64,000 nt of DNA, taken from NCBI GenBank assembly GCA_017163975.1, contig JAFFSR010000218.1, positions 7,443,501-7,507,500 of the forward strand. The letters are read 5' to 3'. The notes beneath the pieces were generated by a model, which made no database searches, had not been told where the DNA came from, and was given only the letters and a program-made list of their open reading frames with translations. The number at the start of each line of letters is the position of its first letter. The first letter of the stretch is position 1. Shown here piece after piece: positions 1 to 11,348 of the stretch. The position numbers were made by a program, and so were the translations under genes. This DNA comes from Anastatus disparis. Its lineage: Eukaryota > Arthropoda > Insecta > Hymenoptera > Eupelmidae.

Positions 1-1250
1 AAATATTTACGAGCAATTACAATCCATTTTCAAATGGTTATAATATAGGATCTTGATTAACCATAAATAATGTATTTCCTGACAAGCTTAATAATTTACA
101 TAATTTTACTTTTAAAATGTATAGCTCTAGAAATCATCCAGATATAATACATTTATCAAATGGCAAATTAGAGTTTAATCCTGCCTATTCTGCATTTATG
201 GGCAACGTACCTAAAAAATTAAATATGTCTTTTGTTTTTGTCATGACATCGAAAAATGATTCTAAGAGTTTACAATACGTTTATTCATTAATTCGACAAA
301 AACTAAAAAGGAATGAAGCTCGCATGTCTATTAGGTTAGCATTAAGCTTCTTCCGGGCCAATATAGATGCAGGGATCATTGGAAGAGCAGTTGGTAGTAG
401 ATCTTTAGCAGCGATTATACGAGTACAGTACAAATCTGAAATTTTAATTAGTAACATTATAATAATTAAAACTTTATTTTTTCCAATCATTGTTTATTGT
501 TGTTATTTTATATCAAGATTTTTCAAATTTGAAATTAAATATTGGAATCTGTACAACATTTTTTGCAATCTACTGGGTATAACGACACCAAAACCAATTC
601 GATCACCAGAAAGGCTTATGTTTTTTATATTATCGTTACTATCTGTCATATATTCCGCAGAATTAATTTCAACTTTACTTGATTTTAAAATTATAAACGA
701 CGACCTTATTCGAACACTCAAAGATGTTGCTAAAGCTAATTTAACAGTATATATACCAATGAGACCTCAAAGTCTTCCTCCAGATATTTACGAAAAATTT
801 AAATCACAATTGTACAATACCGATGGTTTGCAAGGTTGTATGAGAAAAGTATTAAGCGAAAATGCTGTTTGTATGTTACCATATGATAAAGCACAAGATT
901 TTCTATATCATATGAATAAGCCAGGGAAAGATCCGATTTTGAAAATGATTAAATCTTTTGATGAAAAGGTTACAGGTTTTATTTATGAAAAAGCATCACC
1001 ATTTATCAAAAAAATTGATAAACTTTTTCAATATATTTTTGAATCTGGAATTGCCAAAAGTTTAATATATAATAAGTATAAATTTACTGATGTGAATTCT
1101 GCCAAAACAAGAATAGATTTAAGCAGTAGTTTAAGCATAGTATTGATAATTACACTTTTGAGCTTTGGTTACATTTTATCTATTGCAGTATTTATCTTCG
1201 AATATTTTTCCAAAAAAAAACGACAGTGTAAAAAATTTGAATCAATGTAA
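1..1250 (+). pseudogene. Divergent ionotropic receptor, 5' end outside window, one in-frame TGA
   Basis: Only the C-terminal two thirds lie in the window. The frame opens at base 3 and reads through motifs shared with the other receptors here (NYNPFSNGYNIGS), meets TGA at 54-56, then stays open to the stop at 1248-1250 (377 codons from the ATG at 117). Paralogues have arginine or another sense codon at the stop. After it come the S1 half of the ligand-binding domain (VFPDKLNNLHN), TM1, the pore region (NLLGITTPKP), TM3, the S2 half and a last TM near the end. Closest relative in the window is the locus at 15725, which has a stop in the same codon. It is a pseudogene, or a read-through receptor as described for Drosophila Ir75a; sequence alone does not decide. 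Confidence 0.8.
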
Positions 1251-1840
1251 AAAGTCAAGCTTATTCTTTTGTACATCTACATGCTACCCTCGCTACGCTC
1301 GAGCTGCTTAACACGCCTTGCCAGAAAACGCCACGTATGACACTTGTATCGTAATATATTACATTATGATCGTTGTAATTTCTACTACCCAAAGCATATT
1401 AAAATAATAGCAATTTTGATTTCTAACAAAAGTATTATTTTTTCATACTTATGTTCTCATGCAAAAAATAAACAATGAATTGTATAAGGTTCACCAGAAT
1501 GAATTCAATCAATGAAAAAACTTTTACAAGTACAAACTAAAACCTTATTGATGTCATCACTCTTGAAAATGTAATTATGCCTCACTAATAGACTAAATTA
1601 AAAACTTTTTCGCCTTTTGTGTTTTAAATAGACAATTAACTCTCTCCCGTACTTTTTTTATTTAATAAAATTAATAAGAATATTGAACAAACAATAGTTC
1701 GCTTTTAATAAGCTTTATTATTTATTGTCAATAAAGAAAAGATAATGTATTATGTATTTTAGTACTTTTTTGATAATTAAGGTTATTATTTCCAATTACA
1801 TACTGACAAAATAAAACCATGAAGAATTTCCGCTCATTTG
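1251..1840. other. IR 3' flank with a short inserted GC-richer piece
   Basis: The first 30 bases match the 3' flank of the fragment ending at 11348. At about 1281 the match breaks: a GC-richer stretch to about 1370 follows, ending in a TATCGTAATATATTACATTA-like border similar to the fold-back element at 23856. The rest is AT-rich spacer without a supported gene. Confidence 0.4.
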
Positions 1841-1876
1841 CTTAAACTTAAATCGATATAAACATAAAAGTATGTA
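1841..1876 (+). promoter_or_regulatory. Conserved IR upstream block
   Basis: Contains AATCGATATAAACATAAAAG, a form of the block found upstream of most receptors in the array (also at 8548, 10938, 12983, 15401, 19104, 21867, 25404, 29802 and weakly 34781). It lies about 234 bp before the ATG at 2110. Role as promoter or enhancer is inferred only from its recurrence and position. Confidence 0.5.
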
Positions 1877-1903
1877 AGCGGAAGCTATATCAAGTTAATT
1901 AGA

Positions 1904-1968
1904 CACCATTTAATAAGCAGCATTTAAAAAAAGTTATACTTTTTTAAAATGCTGCTTATTAAATGGTG
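1904..1968. repeat. Near-perfect hairpin upstream of IR
   Basis: Arms CACCATTTAATAAGCAGCAT and its complement are separated by a short A/T loop. The paralogous upstream region at 21930-21960 has only one arm, so the second arm is a local inverted copy made at this locus. Confidence 0.7.
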
Positions 1969-2109
1969 ATTCAATTTTCAAGTTACAAATTTAATTTTTT
2001 TAGTGCGTAAAAACTTTAATCTAGTAAGGATTTTTTCAAAATTGAAGTTACTTTTTAAGTTTATTAAATTATAAATATTTTAAAGTACATGTATTTTTAA
2101 AAATTAATA

Positions 2110-3852
2110 ATGAAATTTAGTTTCTCTATTTATATTTTTAGTCTTTATTTAAGAAATATTATTACTTTAAATAACAATAAAATTAAATTTCAAACAAACC
2201 AGATTACAGACTTTATTACTTGTAAATTAAAACCACATCAAATAAACATTTATACAAATAATATTGGATATGCTTATAGTTTTTACGGAGCTTTATCGAG
2301 TAAAATTCCAACCATTACGATTAACACCTCAAAAAATGGTAGTCATCATTTATTAAAAGTAATTAATATTCAAAACTCTCCACCATCATTAAATATCATT
2401 CTAGAAAATGAATGTTGTATCAGGAAGCAGTTCAAATACATTTATGATATTTTACATTTTATAACGCGCATGTCACCAAATAGACCACGATCAAACTGTT
2501 TAATCATACTTCTAAACAGTACCATATTTTCAATAAATAATCTGAAGCGAATTCTAATAAATGCATGGAATTTTAAATTTTTAAATATTTCGTTATTGGT
2601 TCTCGGTGATGGGAAGAAAATAATTACGTTAAATTATAATCCATTTTCATATTGCTATAATACGGGATCTTTATTGACAACAGACGATGTTTTTCCCGAT
2701 AAGCTTAATAATTTACACAATTACACTTTCAAAATATACAGTTACTTGGATTACCCACATATGACACGTTTATCCAATGGAGAATTACATTTGCATGCTG
2801 CCTTTTCTGCATTTATGGATAATGTATCCCAAAAATTAAATATGACATACGTTTTCGTTATGATATCCGAAAATAATTCCATAAGTTTGAAAAATGTCTT
2901 TTTATTAATAAAACAGAAATTAAAAACAAACGACGTACGTATGTCACCTCAGCATACACTAAACTTATTTTGTAATGTTATAAATGCAGGAATCGTTGGT
3001 AGAGCAGTTGGTAGCGAATCTCTAGTGACGGTTGTTCGGGTACGATATAAATCTGCAATTTTGATTAGTAACGTTCTAATTATTAGAACTATATGTTTTC
3101 CAATCATCATATACTGTTTTCATCTTATATCGCGTATATTAAAATTTAATATTAATTATTGGAAAATATATAAAATTTTGTGCAATTTATTGGGCATTCC
3201 AATATCAAATCCAAGACGATCATCAGAAAGACTTATGTTTTTCGTTTTATCATTACTATCTATTATATATACCGCAGAATTATTTTCAGCTTTTCTAGAT
3301 TTTAAAGTTGTAAATAATGACTTTATTCGGACACTTAAAGATGTTGCTAAAGCTAATTTAACAGTATATACGCCAGTAAGTCTTCGTATGCTTTCCTCAA
3401 GCATAGTAGAAGAATTTAAGTCACGAATGTACGAGGTATATAATGTACACGTTTGTATTGAAAAAGTATTAATTGAAAATGCTATCTGTGTATTGCCATA
3501 TCAAAAAGCTTTATCCATTATAAATTTTATAAATAAGCCTGGGAAAGATCCAATCTTGAAAATAATTAAATCATTTGATGAAAAGGTTACAGGATTTATC
3601 TATGAAAAAGCGTCACCATTTATCAAAAAAATTGATAAACTTTTTCAATACATTTTTGAATCTGGAATTGCCAAAAGTTCAAAGTATAATAAATATAAAT
3701 TTGCTGCTGTTAATTCTGCTAAAACTCGTATAAATCTAAGCAACAATTTAAGCATTGCACTGATAATTGCACTTTTAAGCGTTGGTTATATTGCATCCAT
3801 TCTAATATTTACGATTGAATATTTTTCCAAATATCCCTTTATAAAAAATTAA
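2110..3852 (+). CDS. Divergent ionotropic receptor (intact, 580 aa)
   Basis: Predicted insect IR, a ligand-gated cation channel related to ionotropic glutamate receptors and used in chemosensory dendrites. One uninterrupted exon. Residues 1-20 are a hydrophobic signal-like segment; about 22-195 an N-terminal region; VFPDKLNNLHN at about 194 opens the S1 lobe; TM1 about 320-342; the pore loop lies near NLLGIPISNP (359-368); TM3 about 373-396, ending SLLSIIYTAELFS; S2 about 404-540; TM4 about 547-572. The ATG is the first in frame and its peptide start MKFSFSIYIFSLYL is shared with 15725 and 22122. Length fits intronless divergent IRs. Closest relatives are the locus at 22122 and the fragment at 28580 (type X). 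The ligand cannot be inferred. Confidence 0.9.
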   Translation: MKFSFSIYIFSLYLRNIITLNNNKIKFQTNQITDFITCKLKPHQINIYTNNIGYAYSFYGALSSKIPTITINTSKNGSHHLLKVINIQNSPPSLNIILENECCIRKQFKYIYDILHFITRMSPNRPRSNCLIILLNSTIFSINNLKRILINAWNFKFLNISLLVLGDGKKIITLNYNPFSYCYNTGSLLTTDDVFPDKLNNLHNYTFKIYSYLDYPHMTRLSNGELHLHAAFSAFMDNVSQKLNMTYVFVMISENNSISLKNVFLLIKQKLKTNDVRMSPQHTLNLFCNVINAGIVGRAVGSESLVTVVRVRYKSAILISNVLIIRTICFPIIIYCFHLISRILKFNINYWKIYKILCNLLGIPISNPRRSSERLMFFVLSLLSIIYTAELFSAFLDFKVVNNDFIRTLKDVAKANLTVYTPVSLRMLSSSIVEEFKSRMYEVYNVHVCIEKVLIENAICVLPYQKALSIINFINKPGKDPILKIIKSFDEKVTGFIYEKASPFIKKIDKLFQYIFESGIAKSSKYNKYKFAAVNSAKTRINLSNNLSIALIIALLSVGYIASILIFTIEYFSKYPFIKN

Positions 3853-4760
3853 TGTGTGTTTAATTGTTGACAGTTTATTCTATCTGTGATTGGTCGAAAA
3901 GCTTAACGTCGATGTTTTGTTTTCTGCTAACAGTACAGAACAGATGTTTAAAGATTATTATAAAGCTAATCTCCAGCTGCGTAGCGGCCGTATGATTTAG
4001 TTTGATGTAATAAAAAACTGTCAGTTACTTTTGTATATCATCAATTGGTCACAATAAATATGGTCTAAATTATTTCAATTTTGTGAGTCCAAATATGTAC
4101 AAATTAATAAAAAATAGAAAAAAAATGTTTTTATTGGTACAATGCTTTCTCACAGAGAAAGCATTGTACTGACACATGACTTTTTTAAAAAAATTTTAAA
4201 ACAAAATTGTTTGTTGTGTTTATGAAAATTAGCCATATACTTTTGGAATTCTACTCTTTGTTCGTATACTGTAGAAAATTCTGTATTATTCATCAAAATT
4301 ATGTTATTTCGTCAGAAATTTTGTTGTTAAAATTTTACTTTTATATACGTAAAATTAACATAAATTATTTTGCAAACCTGAAATTGTATACTTTTGTCTA
4401 ATTTACTTGCAAAATATTACTTTATTATTTAAATTGTTTCATAAATTAGAAGCATACATTTTATTTTTTTAAATTTCGTATTATCAATATATTTTGTGTT
4501 GAAATTTTTATTTTAAAATTTAGTTTGTTAGAACATTTAGACTATAAACTCATTTAGACTATTAGTTTATATTGTTTAAATATGCATTTATAATATTATT
4601 TTACCATCACAAAAAAAATTTATAATTATACTGAATTATGTTGGTTCATAGTATTCTCACTTTCAAGCCGATGATCGTAAAGCTTATTAAGACTTCGTTC
4701 AAAAATTATTTTAAAACAATTAAGATACAATAAATGTATAATTTTCTAAACTATTAAACA
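3853..4760. other. IR 3' flank and AT-rich spacer
   Basis: The segment at about 4030-4075 (with ATTGGTCACAATAAATATGG) matches 24887-24930, so it is the shared 3' flank of type X receptors; the 170 bp before it is a private insertion here. No convincing gene: the short frame at 4207 lacks any recognisable domain. The conserved upstream block was not found before 4761. Confidence 0.45.
4137..4169. repeat. Hairpin, repeat-element end
   Basis: GTACAATGCTTTCTC and its complement flank a three-base loop. The arm GAGAAAGCATTGTA recurs at about 32020, at the start of the large microsatellite-bearing repeat, so this is probably the end of the same repeat family. Confidence 0.5.
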
Positions 4761-6775
4761 ATGAAGATATGTTTCTGCATTTTTGTTTTCAGTTTATATT
4801 TGAAAAATATCATTAATTTGGAGAACAATAAAACTGAAATTGAAACAAATAAGATTGCAAACTTTATAATTCGTACATTAAAACCACATCAAATCAACAT
4901 CTTTTCAAATAATATCAGACAATCATATAATTTTCATGCCGTTTTATCAAGTGAAATTCCGACATTTACGATTGATCCTTGGAAAAATCAGAGTTATGTA
5001 TTACTTAATGCATTTAATATTGAAAATTCTTCATCAGCATTAAATATTATTTTAGAAAATGGAAACTTCAACGAAAAGCAGTTCAAATATACTTACGATG
5101 TTTTACATTTTATAATGGAAATTTCACCCACCAGACCACGATCCAAATGTTTAGTCATATTTTTTAACTGCACAGCATTTTCAAATAAAAATATTCAGCT
5201 AATTTTAATAAGAGCATGGAATTTTCAGTTTTTAGAATTTTCGATAGTAACCTTGGGCAACGGATATGAAATAATGACATTTAATTACAATCCATTTTCG
5301 AATTTTTATAATATAGGATCTCGATTAACACTACATAATGTCTTTCCTGACAAGCTTCTTAATTTATATAATTACACTTTCAAAATATACGGTTTCGAAG
5401 ATTATCCATTTATAACACGTTCACCTAATGGAGAATTACAGTTTAATACTACTGTTTCTACATTCATGGAGAATCTATCACAAAAATTGAATATGAGATT
5501 TATTTTTGTCATACTACAAGATGATGATTTTAAAAGTTCAAAAAAAGTTTATTCAGTAATCCAACGAAAATTAGAAATGAATGAAGTACGCATGTCACCT
5601 AGGTATGGAAGAATCTCCTTTTACCTCAATGTCAGTGGAGGAATGATTGGAAAAGCAGTTGATAGTTCTTGTTTCACTCTGGTTGTTCCAGTACAGTATA
5701 AATCTGGAATTTCAATAAGCAGAATTTTAATTATTAGAATTATATGTTTACCAATATTTGTTTATTTTTTCTATTTTATCTCACGAATTTTGAAATTTAA
5801 CATTAAAGATTGGAAAGTATATGACATTTTTTGTAATCTGCTGGGTGTTCCAATAACAAAACCAGATCCATCATCAGAAAGAATTACGTTTTTTGTTTTA
5901 TCATTGTTATCTATTATGTATTCCACAGAATTATTTTCAACTTTTTTAGATTTCAAAGTTATAAAGAATGATTTTGTTCGAAAATTTGAAGATGTTGTTA
6001 AAGCCAATTTAAGCGTATATGTACCCCAAAATCGGAATTTTCTCCCTACAGACATTGTCGAAAAATTGAAATCACAAATGCGTGATATCGACTATGTTAG
6101 TAATAGGATAATCAATATTCGTATTTAGCGCTTCTGTATTATACTCCTGACGTATTATACTCATGTAAGTTTTGTTAACGCGCTACATTATTGCTCCTGC
6201 CTCGTGGCATGTTCGCGCTCACTTCCGTTGCGATACTTGAAGAGTAAAGATCTCTGTAATATTGTAAAAGAGCTTTATTCTGTATTAAGTAAATTAGAAT
6301 CTCTTTGTATGTTAAATAAAGTGTTTCTGTATAAATCGTATCTGCTCATTGTTTTAACCTAACAGACTATACAAAAGTTTGTTTCCAAAAAGTATTAAGA
6401 GAAGATTCTGCCTGTGTATTACCTTACGAAAAGGCACAATATCTTGTGAATTCTGTAAATAAGCCTGGAAATGATCCTACTTTAAAAGTAATTAAATCAC
6501 TTAACGAAGAAAATTTAGTATTCATGTATGAAAAAGCATCACCTTTTATCATGAAAATTGATAAGATTTTTCAATACATTTTTGAATCTGGGATCACCAA
6601 AAGTGTGCAATCGGATAAAAATAAAATTATTGATGTTAATTATACAAAAATAAGTGTAGATTCAAGTCATACTTTAAGCACGGTTTTATTAATCATGCTT
6701 ACAAGCTTTGGTCACATTTTATCTATCATAATATTTATTATTGAACGTTTCTACAAAAGAAAAAGACTGCGCTAA
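4761..6775 (+). pseudogene. Divergent ionotropic receptor split by a solo LTR
   Basis: The ATG at 4761 opens a receptor frame like its neighbours: signal-like start MKICFCIFVFSLYL, S1 at VFPDKLLNLYN, TM1, the pore motif NLLGVPITKP, TM3, and the beginning of S2. At codon RDIDY the frame enters a 270-bp solo LTR at 6095 and stops at 6128. Receptor sequence resumes at about 6365 (VCFQKVL, then LPYEKAQ) and stays open to the stop at 6773-6775, with TM4 near the end. Without LTR and target duplication the frame would be continuous, so the insertion is the only visible lesion and probably recent. A transcript keeping the LTR would make a receptor lacking most of S2 and TM4. Confidence 0.85.
6095..6364. 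mobile_element. Solo LTR with 5-bp target duplication
   Basis: Begins TGTTAGTAATAGG and ends AACCTAACA, the TG...CA ends of an LTR. It is flanked by direct GACTA repeats at 6090-6094 and 6365-6369. AATAAA-type and T-rich signals lie inside. No internal retroelement sequence is present, so it is a solo LTR left by LTR-LTR recombination. Its sequence differs from the Copia LTR at 38933. Confidence 0.88.
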
Positions 6776-7419
6776 AAAGTTATCTTTTCTCAAAAAATTT
6801 ATTTGTGTATATTAGTGCACATTTACAATGAAATTGCAATAAATATTACTTTATTATTCTGAACTTAAAGCCTTAATTTATTTTAACAGGCTCTGTTATC
6901 TTTCTATAAAATGTAAATAGATTTTATGGTTTTATTTTTGCTTTATCATTTCACTATTACTTTTGCCGTAGAAAATATAGATTACATTTTGTATGTTTAT
7001 AAACAATCAGTAAATGGTAAATAGCTTAATTACTTGATGAAGAATATTCAATCTTATATAATAAAAATATCGTTATTGACTATAAAAATTAATGTTATAT
7101 TTTTACATAAATTTTTAATTCGGTAATTTCTATTTTCATCTTTCCGTCTTTAAGCCCGGCCAACTGTCCAATAGTCATGGTGCTGAATTTCTACCTGATA
7201 AAAAACTATTCATTGTTATCCTTACTGTGTGTACGGGACCATTCATCATACTGGCATATTGGATAACTAGCCAAAATTATCCCAATAAGACGCTAACTAC
7301 ACTGTAACAGAATACTGGAAAAGGGAAGTACCATTTACCGGTGATCATGAACTCTAGAGAAACCTGTGTCCCACGATTTCACTTACCTTGACTATAGCTA
7401 TAATAACAAGGACGAACTA
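6776..7419. other. AT-rich spacer
   Basis: 3' flank of the split receptor, then from about 7146 a less AT-rich stretch without a usable frame. I recognise nothing in it. Confidence 0.3.
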
Positions 7420-7695
7420 CACGGAGAAAAAAGTAGAGCAAAAATTACAATCCTTATTGTAAAGCGACCATAGACTGTCATTTTGGCCAAAAATTACCAT
7501 ACTTTATAATAAAATTTACTAGATATATTGTAAAAAATTCCAATACAACTTAGGAATTTTTATAATATTTCTAGTAAATTTTATTATAAAATATGGTAAT
7601 TTTTGGCTAAAATCATAGTCTGTGGTTAGTTTATGGTAAAGTATGGTCATTTTTACAAAAAGTATTATAATGTTTACTCTAATTTTTTCTCCGTG
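7420..7695. mobile_element. Tc1/mariner-like MITE (TA target)
   Basis: Inverted ends CACGGAGAAAAAA and its complement, flanked by TA on both sides (7418-7419 and 7696-7697). The interior is also largely self-complementary (ATTACCATACTTTATAATAA and the reverse). 276 bp, no coding capacity. TA target and size fit a mariner-type MITE. Confidence 0.75.
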
Positions 7696-8240
7696 TAAGA
7701 AATTATCTACCCAAACTAGATTGGTCTCTGTTCTCTGGTAGTACTATATACTATAGGCTTTAAGAGCATCCTGATCGTTTGTATAATTATTTTAATGATA
7801 CAATCAAGTTGGTTGTTCTAGTCAAGATATATCAGTCCAGATCACGACAGCCATTATTTACATGTGAATATCTGCGACAGATTCAGAACAGAGATAGGCT
7901 CTACAGATGTCATATACACTGAAAACTAAAAGGACTAGCTACTAGACTTAAAGTTTAACTAGAGCGCCTAAACGCACTATAGTATGCGCGCCGTAAAAGG
8001 GATTAGAAGCTAGTCCCTCCGGCGCACTGAGAAGGCCCTCCGGCGCACTGAGAAGGCCCGAGAGCTCGATAGCAGCGCCATAGACGAGTGTAAAGGGAAG
8101 ATTCCCGCGTGGGCACAGTCGTCGAACTCGAAAGAGTTCGTCAGGGAGCCCGAAAGGCTAGAAGCGCCGCCTTTTCACGGGCGTGTTACTGGTCTTGGGT
8201 GATGGTAATAGCTGAGCGAAAGAATTCTCAGTGTACCTTT
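7696..8240. other. Unidentified GC-richer insertion with 21-bp tandem pair
   Basis: From about 7970 the composition rises well above the surroundings. CCCTCCGGCGCACTGAGAAGG occurs twice in tandem (8015-8035, 8036-8056). No frame or family recognised. At about 8240 it abuts sequence duplicated at about 12680, the start of the 5' region shared by the two sister receptors, so it is an insertion at a duplication boundary. Confidence 0.4.
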
Positions 8241-8547
8241 ACATTAGTTTGATCCATGTGCTTGATTTATCAAGGAATCAAAACTAACTTAATAATTCGT
8301 CTTTGTAAAAAATTATTGACCCAGAAACACTCTTTTAAGACTTTTGAATTAAACTTGAAAATTACAAATTAATTTCAATTGATAATTTAAAAACTTTATA
8401 ATGTATTTCATGAGATACTGATAATTTAAAAATAATGACAAATAATTTTGTTGCTTCTATATTTGAGTATTTTTTCGATGATTAAAATTATTATTTATAA
8501 TTAAATGAAAACTTTAGGTGCAACCACTCAAAATTCTGGCTAAGTTG

Positions 8548-8584
8548 CTTGAGCTTCGATCGATATAACTATAAAAAATACATA
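8548..8584 (+). promoter_or_regulatory. Conserved IR upstream block
   Basis: CTTCGATCGATATAACTATA form of the recurrent block, 272 bp before the ATG at 8856. The whole upstream region from about 8240 is nearly identical to 12680-13291. Confidence 0.5.
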
Positions 8585-8855
8585 ATTGTGAAAATTAGGT
8601 TAACTTATCTTGCTTTTATAATATTTATTACTAGATAATATAGCAATTTTACAAATTACGAATTCAGTTTTCTTTAAACTATGTAACACGTTTAATCAGT
8701 AGGGTATTTTTGTAAAGTTTTCTAAAGTAAAAGTTGCTAACACCATATGCAAAACTATTCTGTTTCAATTTATTAAAATATACATTTTTTCAGAAATATA
8801 ATATTATCTTTTAAATTTATTCGTTACTTTTGGAAATTTATAAAAATCTCATGTC

Positions 8856-10604
8856 ATGAAGTCTTGCTTCTATATTTATATTGTTAGTTTGGGTTTAAAT
8901 AATATTATTACCTTCGAATACAATAAAACCGAAGTTAAAACATACAAGATTTCAAACTTTATTATTTATACATTAAAACCCCATCAAATTAATATTTATA
9001 CAAATAACATTAGACAAGCACAGGGTTTTTACGGTGCTTTAGTAAGCAAAACTCCAACATTCATGATTGACCCTTGGAAGGATCAGAGTTACCTTTTATT
9101 TAATGCAAAAAATATTCAAAATTCTTCATCAGCATTAAATATTATTCTGGGAAATGAATGCTGTAATATTGAGCTCTTTGGATATGTTTACTATGTTTTA
9201 CAATTTATAATGCACATGTCACCTAACAGACCGCGATCCAAATGCTTAATTATTCTTTTAAACAGTACTGCATTTTCAAATGATAATATTCAGCAGTTTT
9301 TAAGAAAAGCATGGAATTCCAAGTTCTTAGATATTTCGTTGACAATCATTGGTAATGGAACAGAAATAGTTACGTTCAATTATAATTCATTTTTAAATTC
9401 TTATAATACAGGATCTCGATTGACAATAAGCAATATTTTCCCCGACAAACTTAAAAATTTACATAATTACACTATCAAAATAGATGGTGTTATAAATCAT
9501 CCAGATTTAACACGTTCATCAAGTGGAAAATTGCAATTTACTAATGCTGCTGCAGCATTCATGATCAATCTGTCAAAAAAATTAAACCTGACTTTGGTTT
9601 TTGTTACGATGTTAAAAAATGATATTCATCAGAGTGTAAGTAATGGTTTTTCATTTATTGAAAAAAAATTAAAAAAGAATGAAATAAACATGTTACTTAG
9701 GCAAATGATAGCTATTTTCCATACCGTTATAAATACAGGAATCATTGGAAGAGTAATTAGCAGCGAAACTCTAGCAATAGTTGTGCGAATACAGTATAAA
9801 CCTGCTATTTTGATAAGTAAACTTTTAATATTAAAAGCTATATGTTTTCCGATTATTGTTTCTGGTTTCTATTTCGTATCACGAATTTTTAAATTTAATA
9901 TTAAACATTGGAAAATGTATAGCATCATTTGCAATCTTTTGGGGGTAGCAACACTAAAACCGAAACGGCCATCAGAAAGACTTATGTTTTTTTTCTTATC
10001 ATTGCTATCCATCATATATTGCGCAGAATTATTTTCAACTTTTCTAGATTTAAAAATTATAAATTACGACATAATACAGACACTCAAAGATATTGTTAAA
10101 CTTAATTTAACCGTATATATACCCATGGATCCGCACGTTCTTCCTAAATATATTTTTAAAGAATTGAAGTCACAAATACACAACACTGATAATACTAATG
10201 TTTGCTTGGAAAAAGTATTAAGCGAAAATGCAGCATGTTTATTAACATATGAGACAGCAGAATATTTTACAGATAGTGTAAATAAGCCCAGGAAAGATCC
10301 AATTCTGAAAACAATAAAATTACCTGATCAAGAGAATTTAGCGTTTGTTTACGCAAAAGCGTCACCTTTTATTAACAAAATTGATAAAATTTTTCAATAT
10401 ATTTTTGAATCTGGGATTACTAAAAGTTTCAAATATAATAAATTTTTTGATGGTCATTTTGTGAATACACGAATCGATTTAAAAGATACTTTAAACATAG
10501 AGTCAGTAATTACTTTTTTGAGCTTTGGTTATATTTTATCCTTTATAATATTTACCATCGAATTTTTTTTCCAAAGAACAAATGAACGTAAACCATTTGA
10601 GTAA
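8856..10604 (+). CDS. Divergent ionotropic receptor (intact, 582 aa)
   Basis: Single-exon receptor with the array's layout: signal-like start MKSCFYIYIVSLGL, N-terminal region, S1 from IFPDKLKNLHN (about residue 194), TM1 at about 320-342, the pore motif NLLGVATLKP, TM3 with SLLSIIYCAELFS, S2 with NAACLLTYETA, and TM4 just before a charged tail (RTNERKPFE). No stops or frameshifts. Its tandem sister at 13292 is highly similar through both coding and upstream regions, so the two arose by recent duplication. Function as a chemosensory channel is inferred from family; ligand unknown. Confidence 0.9.
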   Translation: MKSCFYIYIVSLGLNNIITFEYNKTEVKTYKISNFIIYTLKPHQINIYTNNIRQAQGFYGALVSKTPTFMIDPWKDQSYLLFNAKNIQNSSSALNIILGNECCNIELFGYVYYVLQFIMHMSPNRPRSKCLIILLNSTAFSNDNIQQFLRKAWNSKFLDISLTIIGNGTEIVTFNYNSFLNSYNTGSRLTISNIFPDKLKNLHNYTIKIDGVINHPDLTRSSSGKLQFTNAAAAFMINLSKKLNLTLVFVTMLKNDIHQSVSNGFSFIEKKLKKNEINMLLRQMIAIFHTVINTGIIGRVISSETLAIVVRIQYKPAILISKLLILKAICFPIIVSGFYFVSRIFKFNIKHWKMYSIICNLLGVATLKPKRPSERLMFFFLSLLSIIYCAELFSTFLDLKIINYDIIQTLKDIVKLNLTVYIPMDPHVLPKYIFKELKSQIHNTDNTNVCLEKVLSENAACLLTYETAEYFTDSVNKPRKDPILKTIKLPDQENLAFVYAKASPFINKIDKIFQYIFESGITKSFKYNKFFDGHFVNTRIDLKDTLNIESVITFLSFGYILSFIIFTIEFFFQRTNERKPFE

Positions 10605-10937
10605 ATGTAAAAAAAGACTAATTTTTTCTTCTGTATATCTTAAATATAATTTCAAGAAATGTCAATTACATATTTGTAATTTTTAACACAATGCTCTTTT
10701 TCCAATAATATATCTTTATGCATGTACGGAAATGAAATGTTGAAAAGAAAACTTTTAAGTTAAACTTACAAGTCCCTAAGAGATTTCAATTCGTAATTGA
10801 GAAATTTTACATTAATTTTTACGAAATGAAAATAATATATAAAACATTCTATAATTTATTTTTTTTACATATTTAAATCACTTTTTCAAGTTGTGTTATG
10901 TTCAGAAGAACAACCCTAAAAATCATTTGCTAATTTG

Positions 10938-10975
10938 CTTGAACTATGATCGACATAAAGATAAAAGTATGCAAT
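10938..10975 (+). promoter_or_regulatory. Conserved IR upstream block beside a receptor fragment
   Basis: GATCGACATAAAGATAAAAG is nearly identical to the block at 15411. Here it stands directly before a C-terminal receptor fragment; the roughly 300-bp leader and N-terminal two thirds of the gene are missing. Confidence 0.5.
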
Positions 10976-11348
10976 TGTATTGTATATAATACAAGATTTT
11001 CTATATCATATGAATAAGCCAGGGAAAGATTCGATTTTGAAAATGATTAAATCTTTTGATGAAAAGGTTACAGGTTTTATTTATAGAAAGGCATCACCAT
11101 TTATCAAAAAAATTGATAAAGTTTTTCAATATATTTTTGAATCTGGAATTGCCAGAAGTTTAATATATAATAAATATAAATTTACTGATGTGAATTCTGC
11201 CAAAATAAGAATAGATTTAAGCAGTAGTTTAAGCATAGTATTGATAATTACACTTTTGAGCTTTGGTTACATTTTATCTATTGCAGTATTTATCTTCGAA
11301 TATTTTTCCAAAAGAAAACGACAGCGTAAAAAATTTGAATTGATGTAA
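10976..11348 (+). pseudogene. IR C-terminal fragment fused to an upstream block
   Basis: Encodes about 120 residues matching the end of the receptor at window start: QDFLYHMNKPGKD, the S2 tail, QYIFESGIARS and TM4, ending FELM and a stop at 11346-11348. The junction with the upstream block lies at about 10980, so a large internal deletion or a partial duplication made this piece. It has no ligand-binding core or pore. The frame is open from about 10980 but probably not functional. Confidence 0.8.

Noticed and set aside
281..3404. Open frames of 60-90 codons on the - strand across the receptor genes
   Set aside because: They lie opposite the TM1-TM3 coding region of each paralogue and recur with it; shadow frames of conserved coding sequence.
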